Positions 35,990-43,924 of a DNA stretch of 64,000 nt are shown piece after piece. The translations under genes were made by a program, and so were the position numbers. Each line of letters begins with the position of its first letter. Position 1 is the stretch's first letter. The notes beneath the pieces are model-generated. The model had not been told where the DNA came from. It worked only from the letters and a program-made list of their open reading frames with translations, and did not search any database. The stretch comes from Candidatus Methanoperedentaceae archaeon GB37 (GTDB lineage: Archaea > Halobacteriota > Methanosarcinia > Methanosarcinales > EX4572-44), in contig LR991653.1 in the NCBI GenBank assembly GCA_905171695.1, positions 1,722,150 through 1,786,149 of the forward strand, in the 5' to 3' direction.

Positions 35990-36609
35990 CGATCAACTCA
36001 TTCAGATCACACGCAACGAAGATCTTATACCCAGTGGCACTCAGACTTGAGAAGAGGCGGATCACGGCAAACAACCTCTCCATCCTATCACTGATCTTTG
36101 CAACCCTCAGCATACCGACGTACTACCACTCCCAGAACGATCACACATACCTATTCCTCGCGGCACTCTTCGTCTTCCTGAACTCGTTCACAGACGCCCT
36201 TGACGGAACACTTGCTCGCATCACCAAAACAGAAGGACCAAGCGGCGACTTCCTCGATCACGTCATAGACCGATACTCTGACGTCTTCATCCTCTGCGCC
36301 ATCCTCTCTGCAGGTTACGTCAGCCTAAAGATCGGGCTCGTCGCCATAACCGGGGTACTGCTCACAAGCTACATCGGAACACAGGCACAAGCCGTCAACG
36401 CTGGGCGATACTACGGTGGCATACTCGGACGCGCCGACAGGCTGGTCATAATAATACTTGCAACGATTACAACAGCACTCTACCCACAAAAAATACTCTG
36501 TTACTTCAACTACTCAATACTCGGATGGAGCATGGTGTTAATAGCAATCACAAGCCATATCACAGCAATAGAGCGAATATACCACACATGGCAAGAGTTA
36601 AAAAAATAA
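35986..36609 (+). CDS. CDP-alcohol phosphatidyltransferase, probably archaetidylinositol-phosphate synthase type
   Basis: A 207-residue integral membrane enzyme. The family motif D-G-x2-A-R-x8-G-x3-D-x3-D is present as DALDGTLARIT then SGDFLDHVIDRYSD. About six helices follow the N-terminal amphipathic segment. The ATG at 35986 overlaps the AK6 stop and has GGAG immediately upstream. It joins CDP-archaeol with a polar head alcohol; the short size and sequence around the motif fit the inositol-phosphate or glycerol-phosphate branch rather than serine. Substrate by likeness only. Confidence 0.82.
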   Translation: MTINSFRSHATKILYPVALRLEKRRITANNLSILSLIFATLSIPTYYHSQNDHTYLFLAALFVFLNSFTDALDGTLARITKTEGPSGDFLDHVIDRYSDVFILCAILSAGYVSLKIGLVAITGVLLTSYIGTQAQAVNAGRYYGGILGRADRLVIIILATITTALYPQKILCYFNYSILGWSMVLIAITSHITAIERIYHTWQELKK

Positions 36610-36741
36610 CCATTCCAAGGAGACATAAATAAATCAAATACGCAAAGATGATAGCAAAGATGATATATTGATTGTGACAGATAATGTTGTGTGTCGATCG
36701 ATCTTGTTCAAGGCTGTGAGAGCGAGGGGCTTGGTGGCAGG

Positions 36742-37947
36742 ATGGGTGGTGGGATATTTGAGGTTTCTGAACTTTCGCTTCGGATAAAGAGGAAGTTTCA
36801 GGAGGACAGTGAGCTGCAAGATCTCTGGGTTCGTGGAGAAGTCTCTAATTTGACAAATCATCGATCAGGACATATATATTTTACTTTGAAGGATGAGAAG
36901 AGTCAGATTCAGTGTGTGGTCTTCAGGTGGTATGCGAAGAGGCTTAGGTTCAGGCCAGAGGCTGGGATGAAGGTCTTGGTCTTTGGGAGTGTTGATACCT
37001 ATGAGTCTCGGAGTCAGTATCAGATCCATGTGATGGGTCTGCGGCCTGATGGGGTTGGCGAGCTTTACAGGGCTTTTGAGGATCTCAAGGCGAGGCTTGC
37101 CTCTGAAGGACTCTTTGATGAGGAGCATAAGAAGCCTTTGCCACGATATCCTTCCACTATTGGGGTGGTCTCTTCACTTGACGGGGCTGTGATCCACGAC
37201 ATTATTAATGTGACTCGTCGTCGTTATCCTGTGCGTATTCTTCTCGTACCTGCTCAGGTGCAGGGTGCTGGTGCTGGCGAGAGTATCGTTGAGTCGATTC
37301 AGCGTCTTGCCGAGTTCGGTGTTGATCTGATCATTCTTGCGCGCGGCGGCGGGTCGATCGAGGATCTCTGGCCTTTCAATGAAGAGAGGGTGGCGCGGGC
37401 GATCTATGATTCCAAGATACCGATCGTCTCGGCTGTTGGACATGAGACCGATTACACGATCTCAGACTTCACAGCGGATCTGCGTGCACCCACACCCTCG
37501 GCCGCGGGCGATCTGGTGGTACCTGAGATCGGTGAAGTGCTGGAACGCCTGGAGCGGTATGAAACGATGCTTGATCAGAGTATCCGGAGGCAGGTTGAGG
37601 GGCTTTCGCAGCGGTTGAGCCTCTCTGAGTCAGCTCTCTCTACAAAGCGTCTCTATGATCTCCTGAGAATGCGAGAGGAGAGGATCGCAGAGCTTGAGAG
37701 GCATCTCTCGCGTCTCATGGGGCATGGAATTGAGATGAGGGAGGCTGGTCTCCGTGGCGTTCTCGGGAGGCTCAATGCTGTCAGTCCATTGCATACGCTT
37801 GAGCGGGGGTACAGTGTTACGTTAAAGGGTAGGAATGTTGTAAGCAGTGTCAGGCAGGTAGAGGTCGGCGATCATATCGAGGTTGTCGTGAAGGATGGGT
37901 CGATCATGGCTTCGGTTGGTGAGAAGCGTGGTGAGAGGCGATGGTAG
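36742..37947 (+). CDS. xseA: Exodeoxyribonuclease VII large subunit
   Basis: A 401-residue XseA. N-terminal OB fold (FEVSELSLRIKRKF, DLWVRGEVSN, GHIYFTLKDEKSQI) is followed by the nuclease domain with GVVSSLDGAVIHDI near 145 (bacterial TSPTGAA region), ILARGGGSIEDLWPFN near 215, AVGHETDYTISDFTADLRAPTPSAA near 250, and a C-terminal helical scaffold and beta strand ending LERGYSVTLKGRNV. ATG 36742 fits the family N-terminus; a GTG 51 bases upstream is open. It forms a complex with XseB, encoded 55 bases downstream, that degrades single-stranded DNA. ExoVII is mainly bacterial; few archaea carry it. Confidence 0.94.
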   Translation: MGGGIFEVSELSLRIKRKFQEDSELQDLWVRGEVSNLTNHRSGHIYFTLKDEKSQIQCVVFRWYAKRLRFRPEAGMKVLVFGSVDTYESRSQYQIHVMGLRPDGVGELYRAFEDLKARLASEGLFDEEHKKPLPRYPSTIGVVSSLDGAVIHDIINVTRRRYPVRILLVPAQVQGAGAGESIVESIQRLAEFGVDLIILARGGGSIEDLWPFNEERVARAIYDSKIPIVSAVGHETDYTISDFTADLRAPTPSAAGDLVVPEIGEVLERLERYETMLDQSIRRQVEGLSQRLSLSESALSTKRLYDLLRMREERIAELERHLSRLMGHGIEMREAGLRGVLGRLNAVSPLHTLERGYSVTLKGRNVVSSVRQVEVGDHIEVVVKDGSIMASVGEKRGERRW

Positions 37948-38002
37948 GCGTCTTCTTCTACAGGTGTGGATTGGAGATGCATGAGTGATGAGGTGATGAT
38001 GT

Positions 38003-38269
38003 TTGAGTGATGTGATGGATGGTAAGGTGAATGATGGTAAGGCGGATGGCAAGGATTTCATGGATCTAAGTTTTGAGGAAGCTTTTGTGATGCTTGAGAG
38101 TGTTGTTTCAGAGCTTGAAAGTGGTGATCTCTCGCTTGAGGCGAGTCTTGAGCTTTTTGAGCGCGGTGTTGCCCTTTCTCGCAGGTGTAGGGAGCTACTT
38201 GAGGGTGCTCGACACCGCGTTGACCTGTTGACCGATGAGGGTGTGGTTGGTTTTGGGAGGGATGAGTGA
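38003..38269 (+). CDS. xseB: Exodeoxyribonuclease VII small subunit
   Basis: An 88-residue XseB. The helix-turn-helix-like pair FEEAFVMLESVVSELESGDLSLEASLELFERGVAL-type sequence (LESGDLSLEASLELFERGV) is diagnostic. TTG 38003 is likely the start, with GAGGTG 7 bases upstream; the N-terminal 20 residues are a polar, repeated DGK stretch not seen in most bacterial homologues. It is encoded right after xseA as in many bacteria's paired system, suggesting both were acquired together. Confidence 0.9.
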   Translation: MSDVMDGKVNDGKADGKDFMDLSFEEAFVMLESVVSELESGDLSLEASLELFERGVALSRRCRELLEGARHRVDLLTDEGVVGFGRDE

Positions 38270-38378
38270 TCTTCAAGATCTCTCTCTGGTGATCTGCCGC
38301 ACCACAAACCAACATTTCTCATCATTATCATAATCATAAGAAAGAGTTAAATATAATAATTTTATAATCATTCAGATT

Positions 38379-38526
38379 GTATTCTGCTCTCCAGTCGTTC
38401 AGGAGAACACGAAAAAAGAGCCAAGATACAAAAACGAGTTGATACCGCCAAGACAAATACTCACAGGTGCAACCGCACCAACAGTAAAGGGGTCTGGTGA
38501 ATCCGAACAACTGAAGAGCAGAATAC
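38379..38526. repeat. 148-base element bounded by 22-base inverted repeats, upstream of cobT
   Basis: GTATTCTGCTCTCCAGTCGTTC (38379-38400, given here in two overlapping parts as GTATTCTGCTCT and CTCCAGTCGTTC) is inverted at 38505-38526 with two mismatches. The 104-base interior has no ORF with a start. The whole 450-base gap between xseB and cobT has no credible gene. The element may be a miniature inverted-repeat element or a long RNA hairpin; no B12-box-like motif of cobalamin riboswitches is present. Confidence 0.55.
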
Positions 38527-38717
38527 ACAAATTCACCACCCCAAAGAAATCATGCCAGTTCCATGTATGGTCTGTTGATCCCTCTACAGAGAAGCATCTT
38601 GTTTTTCGCACTACCATCTCATCTGGATCTGGATGTGCATTCCACTATTTCACTCTCTCGCAACCTGTGAAAAGCAAACCAATATATCTTGTGAAGACCT
38701 AAATCTCTCGATACACC

Positions 38718-39761
38718 ATGAACTGGACGATGCCAACGCCCGAGTACAGACCATCAAATCCACTCTTCCTCTGTGTGCTCTCAACAACGGACACCGCGAA
38801 GATACCAGGCATCTCGGCTGCTGGCAAGACTCCTGAGATGACAGAGTACACGCCTGCGGGTGATGCCGAGCTTGTCATGCTCGGAAGACCGCGATGTATC
38901 AGCGAGCCACCATCAAATCCCAATGGAAGCCCAACACCAGCTGTTATCACACGCGCATCAATCCAGCTGACAGGCGTTCCATGCATCTTCATTGACGGCG
39001 GGCTTCGAGTACGCCCTGAGATCCCACTCATTGATCTCAATGCCAAACCAGCAAGTGATATTCGTGAAGGATGCGCGGTGAGTGATGCACGCGGCCTCTT
39101 TGAACGCTCTATCATGCTTGGAATGGAGCTTGGAAAGACCTTTGACTTTGTTATGATCGGAGAGAGCGTTCCGGGTGGTACCACGACCGCACTCGGAGTG
39201 CTTCGAGCACTTGGCTACGATGGAAGGGTCAGCAGTAGTTTTTCAAAAAACCCGAGCAACATAAAAGAGAAGATCGTAAGAGAGTCCATGGAGAAGAAAG
39301 GGATTAGTGTTGGGGATCTGAGAGGTGACCCCCTCCGTGCAGTGGAGCTTCTTGGTGACTCAATGATGCCCATCGCTGCCGGGCTTGTCAAAGGACTCTC
39401 CACAGTGGACTCTCACGTAGATATTGTACTTGCTGGCGGAACACAGATGATGACAGTTCTTGCATTGATCAAGCACATGAAGATCGATGGCACAGTCTCT
39501 ATAGCCACAACAAAGTTCGTTGCAGAGGACGATACTGCCAACTTTTCAGAGATCGTCACCCTCCTCAGATACCCATCGTATATCAGTGATCCTGGCTTTG
39601 GAAAAGCCAGATTCAGAGGCTTGCAGAGGTATGAAGCTGGAGATGTGAAAGAGGGTGTTGGCGCCGGCGGTGCAATGCTTCTGGCAAACATCTATGGCGT
39701 AGAGCAGGCAGAGTTCAGGGATCAGGTAGACGAGATCTGCATCAAACTATTTGACTCCTAA
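38718..39761 (+). CDS. cobT: Archaeal CobT-type nicotinate-nucleotide phosphoribosyltransferase
   Basis: A 347-residue protein of the archaeal CobT-like (UPF0284) family. It activates the lower-ligand base of cobalamin by transferring ribose phosphate from nicotinate mononucleotide. Family segments: FLCVLSTTDTAKIPGISAAG near 17, YTPAGDAELVMLGRP near 43, IFIDGGLRVRPEIP near 90, IGESVPGGTTTALGVLRALGYDG near 145 and VLAGGTQMMTVLALI near 235. Corrinoids are essential for methanogenic and ANME metabolism. It stands alone, preceded by the inverted-repeat element and followed by transposase debris. Confidence 0.9.
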   Translation: MNWTMPTPEYRPSNPLFLCVLSTTDTAKIPGISAAGKTPEMTEYTPAGDAELVMLGRPRCISEPPSNPNGSPTPAVITRASIQLTGVPCIFIDGGLRVRPEIPLIDLNAKPASDIREGCAVSDARGLFERSIMLGMELGKTFDFVMIGESVPGGTTTALGVLRALGYDGRVSSSFSKNPSNIKEKIVRESMEKKGISVGDLRGDPLRAVELLGDSMMPIAAGLVKGLSTVDSHVDIVLAGGTQMMTVLALIKHMKIDGTVSIATTKFVAEDDTANFSEIVTLLRYPSYISDPGFGKARFRGLQRYEAGDVKEGVGAGGAMLLANIYGVEQAEFRDQVDEICIKLFDS

Positions 39762-39864
39762 GAGGGTGTGAACGCAGAATACCATCAGAGGAGAGGAGGT
39801 CCACTCATATTCTTTATTTAAAAACCCAACCTTGAGAGTCGCAGTTTAAGAAGAGACTCTTGAT

Positions 39865-40995
39865 CTATAAACTCTTAGGGTCTCTTTTTTTCAGTTTCTC
39901 TGTAAAATTAAATAACCACTGGGATGGTTCATTATAGAAATTAAAGAATCTCAGCAAAGTGTAGTCAGTATTAGAGTTTTTTCTCTTGATTTTTTCAATA
40001 AATCTTTCCATGTTTATTCTATTCTTCAAGCAGAGCTGACAGAACAATTGTGTGGCATAGGAGATCGTTTTTATTTCTGTAATCGCATGTTTGCGGTAAT
40101 AGAGATGCGAGTCTTTCAAACTAAATATTGCCTTAGTTACTTTGAAGAAAGACTCTGTTTTACTTCTTGTTTCAGTGAATTTTTCGTATTTGTTAATCCC
40201 TTCCACTGTTTGTTTTATTGCGTAACTGAAATCTTTAAGTAAGCTTGATAGATTCTTGTTGTATTTGCTGTCAAGCCAGAATAGGTTTGCTGGATGATTT
40301 TCAATTCTCTTTTTAAGCTTTTTTACATCTATGTTACTTTTTACTTTTATTAGAGGAATTGTTCTGAGGTTAAGAGGTAACAGAATATTATTGTAGGCGA
40401 AGAATCCAGCATCAGCCATGATAACCTTTATTTTCCCATTTTGAGTTCTCAGATTTGATATTACTATCTCTTCCCAGATTTCCTTCTTTGGTTCGTTCTT
40501 CAACAACCGAGAAATTCGTGAGATTTATCAGAGTGTGCAGACAATATAGCCGACTTCAGAACCTCTAAGAGAATCATGGCAGAATTCTGCATCAAAAAAT
40601 CCATCCTTTATCATCTTTTTCCCTTTCCTAAGCCTGTTTAAATCCACTATTGTTACAACCGTGGTCTCCAGCCCATAGATCTCGTCTGCTTCTTCTTTAA
40701 CATTCCTTTTTATTATATTGTCTATCCTTACTTTTGTCCTGTGTGATTTCTTCCTGAAATCTTCTCAATCTTAGAATGATTTAAGCACTTTAAGCTTTAA
40801 AATGTCTCTCAACTCCATGTGGTCTCTCAGAAATGCGTAAAAGAGAATCAGAGATAACCCAAAGAAGAACCTCATAATCTCAACAATATAATATTCTATG
40901 ATATAGTCGTCACACGTCTCTTTCGTCTTGAACATCCCTCTTGCTCTCTCCACAACAACCTCAGCAAATTCTAAAGCTACAAACCAGAATTCATC
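39865..40995 (-). pseudogene. Broken DDE-type transposase
   Basis: The longest open part (39865-40506) has VIMADAGFFAYNNI, with the second catalytic Asp, and ETRSKTESFFKVTKAIFSLK, with the catalytic Glu, then a long C-terminus. Upstream, in other frames, are YGLETTVVTIVDLNRLRKG, GFFDAEFCHDSLRGSEVGYI (40560-40740) and MERARGMFKTKETCDDYIIE (40771-40953). At least two frameshifts or stops separate the parts. Family not assigned. It is as AT-rich as the modification island it borders and likely contributed to the island's arrival. No further gene is seen from 40996 to 41373. Confidence 0.72.
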
Positions 40996-41277
40996 TTCTT
41001 CATCACTCCACTGCTGATCCTCTCCACCACACTTCTCAAAATCATGAAAACTAATTAAATTTTTCTATTTTTAACACTTAATTCTTGATTTAAGTAGTTT
41101 CTCTTGTTATTTTTGAATCACACTTTGCTGGAAATTAGAGATAAAAATATGGAAATGTTTTAGTGCTTATCTAAACTTATTATGGATTCAGATGAAAGAG
41201 ACCTTATTTTTAATTTCGCCCACTGTCCTTCTATAGGGGTTGAATATCTGGCGAAGAAGCAAAAGGCTTCCGCAGTG

Positions 41278-41291
41278 TTCGAAAACCTGCC
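41278..41291. repeat. Left copy of 14-base inverted repeat flanking the modification island
   Basis: TTCGAAAACCTGCC; its exact inverted copy lies at 47175-47188, on the other side of the five-gene operon. Nearby TAAATTCA and GTTGTTGC blocks also recur inverted with different spacing. Possible element boundary or shared control site. Confidence 0.5.
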
Positions 41292-41373
41292 GTAAATTCA
41301 GTTGTTGCTGTAGTTTTCAATAACAACCTATCGTTTTAATATGGTGCGTTTCTTTATTTTTCTTATTATAAAC

Positions 41374-41751
41374 CTAATCTTTGATTTTGACTGCTAAATC
41401 TTCAAAAGACAAAGTGCCAACCTCGCTTTGATGAAATATCTCGTTAATTCCCCATTCTGCATGGTCAACTAGTTTATTTATTCGTTTTTCTGGTGTCATA
41501 TCTGGATAGAGACCCAACATAATTGCAGCAAATATTCCATCTGGATCTATGCTATTTACATTTTGGAAGGTCTCTCTGTTTTTTACTTCCTTAGTTTGTC
41601 CTTTTGAAATACCTAGAGAGGCGCCTAGCCTCCAAGCATCTCTTTGTTCTTTGAATAGCCCTTTTTTTATCAGTTGTTTCATTTGAGTTTTAGCTGTTTT
41701 ACTCGCTGGAATCGTTCTAATCGTACCAAATGCTTCACTCACTTCACTCAC
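41374..41751 (-). CDS. 125-residue component of the modification/defence operon, family unrecognised
   Basis: A soluble alpha-helical protein. Segments IPASKTAKTQMKQLIKKGLF, RDAWRLGASLGISKGQTKEV, TFQNVNSIDPDGIFAAIMLG and LVDHAEWGINEIFHQ are visible. The AWRLGASLGI block recalls the short DNA-binding DndE proteins by size and position after a DndD-like gene, but there is no clear sequence match. It overlaps the ATPase gene by 8 bases and is the last gene of the operon. Best regarded as a dedicated partner of the ATPase. Confidence 0.75.
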   Translation of the reverse strand: MSEVSEAFGTIRTIPASKTAKTQMKQLIKKGLFKEQRDAWRLGASLGISKGQTKEVKNRETFQNVNSIDPDGIFAAIMLGLYPDMTPEKRINKLVDHAEWGINEIFHQSEVGTLSFEDLAVKIKD

Positions 41752-43753
41752 CTCCGGCTGTTGTCGGGTAGATTATACTACCTTCTTTTTCTCCCGTGTA
41801 TTTTAAGCTTAAATCAGTCTTGATTTTGCCCGCTAAATGAATTTCATCTCCCTCTCTAAATTCTCTATCTGTCACAAGCAGTACTATCTGGTCGGACATT
41901 TTTGGAAGATATTTTAATACTCGTTCACCGTGAGTTACATCAAGTCTTCCAAATGGTGTATCCATGAATATTGGAGCCTTTACTTGAGCACATTTATTTA
42001 ATGCGCCAATTAGTGATAGTGCAACTATTTGTTCTTCACCTGAAGAGCGCCATTCGCTCCTATCTAAGATTGTATTATGAACTGTTATTATGCTTAAACC
42101 GTATTGGTCATTTATCTTAAGCCTGTCAAATTCTTCTTTTGAACGAATCTCTCTGAATATTTCTGTTGCAGTCTTTTCTACTGCTGCTTTTTGTTCTTCT
42201 CTAAATGTAGAAATTGCTCGCTCAAATATCCTCATTATCGAATCTGTGAAAATAATTCTTTTATTAAGTTTCTTCAATTGATCTTGGGGGATAGCATCAA
42301 TTTTTCTATCTAACTCACTCTTTTCTTCGAGTAATTTTAATTTTTCTTCTTTTTTTGCCTCAATTTTTCCAGATAATCTTCCTGATTCTTTTTCATTTGT
42401 CCTAATTTGTAGTTCTAACCTACTTGGTTCATCAGCGTCTACACCTTCTAACTTAGATTTCACATTTTCAAGTTCAGAGTTCAATTTAGCGATTTCATAA
42501 TCATATTCATTAATTTTCTTATCGATTTCTTCCAAGTCTTCGGATGATAGTACATCATCCATCATTTTAGTCAGCGTATTTTTGCTATGTTCATATTCCA
42601 AGTTCGGTTCTGGTATCTGTGTCAATTCCTCAATCCTAATTTTAGTCTCTTCAAGTTCAGCTTCCAACTCTTTTAATTTTTTTTCATCTAGTACTGTCCC
42701 ACAATAAGAGCATTTACTCTCTTTGATTCCTTTTTTTAATTTATCTGCATGTTCAAGTGCCCTTTGTTTCTGATTGTACATATCAAGCGCTTGTTGAGAC
42801 TGAATTTCAAATTTTTCTATTAAAGTGCTTGCAATAGGAGCCAGAACGTTCTTGTAGAGTTTTTCAATCATAGTGTTCCTTTCGGCTATTTTCTTATCCT
42901 TTTTTCCCTCGTTTATCTCAATATCCTTTTCAATTTCTAGTCTTCTTGTAGCTAGTTCTCGAACTTCCTTCATATCTGCCAACTTGCGTTTGTCCTCAGC
43001 AATTTTATTATCCAGTATCTCTTTCTGCTTCTCTAATTCGTTTATTGTTTTATCGAGATCATCTAACTCATCTTGTAACATTTGCTGAAGCTCTGCCAAT
43101 TCTTCGAGATCAGAACCACCTAATTGTCTCATTATTCGTGCTCTTTCTCTTTCAAATTTCCTTTTAATACCTTCCAAATCGTTTCTAGCCATTTTAAAGT
43201 ACGGTACACCAAGCACTCTTTCTATGGAATCCTTTAATAATGCCATTGCTCTGCTATCGTCTTCAAGAAGTTCTTCATAATCCCTCAACATTTCTCCATC
43301 GAAGAAATAGAACCTACTTACATCTGGAGGCAACATTCTCTGTATTTGGCGCTCTGGCTCAGGCACGATTCGACCATCAACATATAATTCTAGTGTCATC
43401 CCCTCTTCATATTTTTTATCGTGATGCCTTATCGCTTGTGTTCTTCGGATTATTCGGCAATTTACGCCATCGTGAATAAAATCTATTTGAACACCGAACT
43501 GATAAATGTCTTCATTAAATGCAGTATGATTCAATAAAGAAGTGGGTCTAATTGTTTCTCCCCGGCGATCCTTCACTTCGCCATAAAGACCCCAAAGAAT
43601 TGCCCTTTGAATAGATGTTTTACCTTGACCATTTCCACCCCTAATTAAATGTATGCCCAAACCATCATTTTGAAAGGATATCTCGTGATTTCTATAATAG
43701 GGTCCGAAATTCAGCATTTCGATTTTCTGTATAATAATGTTAATCCCCCCCAA
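41744..43753 (-). CDS. DndD/Rad50-like SMC ATPase with zinc-hook motif
   Basis: A 669-residue ABC ATPase. Walker A GGNGQGKT at 39-46 follows a DndD-like opening (IEMLNFGPYYRNHEISF). FYFFDGEMLRDYEELL near 148-163 is characteristic of DndD-type proteins. Long coiled coils (about 180-330 and 360-520) flank a CSYC hook at 348-351. The distal half-site has the signature SSGEEQIVALSLIGAL and Walker B APIFMDTPFGRLD. It should dimerise around DNA and couple ATP hydrolysis to DNA modification or restriction. TTG 43753 is the likely start, overlapping the upstream gene by 14 bases across a G7 run. No dndB, C or E homologue is present. Confidence 0.86.
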   Translation of the reverse strand: MGGINIIIQKIEMLNFGPYYRNHEISFQNDGLGIHLIRGGNGQGKTSIQRAILWGLYGEVKDRRGETIRPTSLLNHTAFNEDIYQFGVQIDFIHDGVNCRIIRRTQAIRHHDKKYEEGMTLELYVDGRIVPEPERQIQRMLPPDVSRFYFFDGEMLRDYEELLEDDSRAMALLKDSIERVLGVPYFKMARNDLEGIKRKFERERARIMRQLGGSDLEELAELQQMLQDELDDLDKTINELEKQKEILDNKIAEDKRKLADMKEVRELATRRLEIEKDIEINEGKKDKKIAERNTMIEKLYKNVLAPIASTLIEKFEIQSQQALDMYNQKQRALEHADKLKKGIKESKCSYCGTVLDEKKLKELEAELEETKIRIEELTQIPEPNLEYEHSKNTLTKMMDDVLSSEDLEEIDKKINEYDYEIAKLNSELENVKSKLEGVDADEPSRLELQIRTNEKESGRLSGKIEAKKEEKLKLLEEKSELDRKIDAIPQDQLKKLNKRIIFTDSIMRIFERAISTFREEQKAAVEKTATEIFREIRSKEEFDRLKINDQYGLSIITVHNTILDRSEWRSSGEEQIVALSLIGALNKCAQVKAPIFMDTPFGRLDVTHGERVLKYLPKMSDQIVLLVTDREFREGDEIHLAGKIKTDLSLKYTGEKEGSIIYPTTAGGE

Positions 43754-43922
43754 CTCTTTGATTTATGATGGTCATAATTTGTTCTTGGCATTTACCTCGA
43801 TCTGAATCTAAGGGATTTTTGAATACAAGTGCCAGTATCTCTTCTAATAAGTTATCCGGCACTGATTCGTCTGCTTCTTTATTCATTCTTTTTAATACAG
43901 AAACCATCTCCTCGAACTCCAT
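43740..43922 (-). CDS. 60-residue component of the modification/defence operon
   Basis: An acidic, helical protein (MEFEEMVSVLKRMNKEADES, LLEEILALVFKNP, IMTIINQRVGGD). It starts 2 bases after the helicase stop and overlaps the ATPase start. Similar very small proteins accompany DndD-like and methyltransferase genes in other modification loci. It is probably an adaptor between helicase and ATPase. No catalytic motif. Confidence 0.72.
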   Translation of the reverse strand: MEFEEMVSVLKRMNKEADESVPDNLLEEILALVFKNPLDSDRGKCQEQIMTIINQRVGGD

Positions 43923-43924
43923 TT

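Noticed and set aside
38439..38702. 87-codon ORF before cobT
   Set aside because: It runs across the inverted-repeat element, has no start signal and reads as low-quality coding sequence.
38270..38717. Cobalamin riboswitch upstream of cobT
   Set aside because: No B12-box-like core or the usual multi-stem arrangement could be found; only the 22-base inverted ends stand out.
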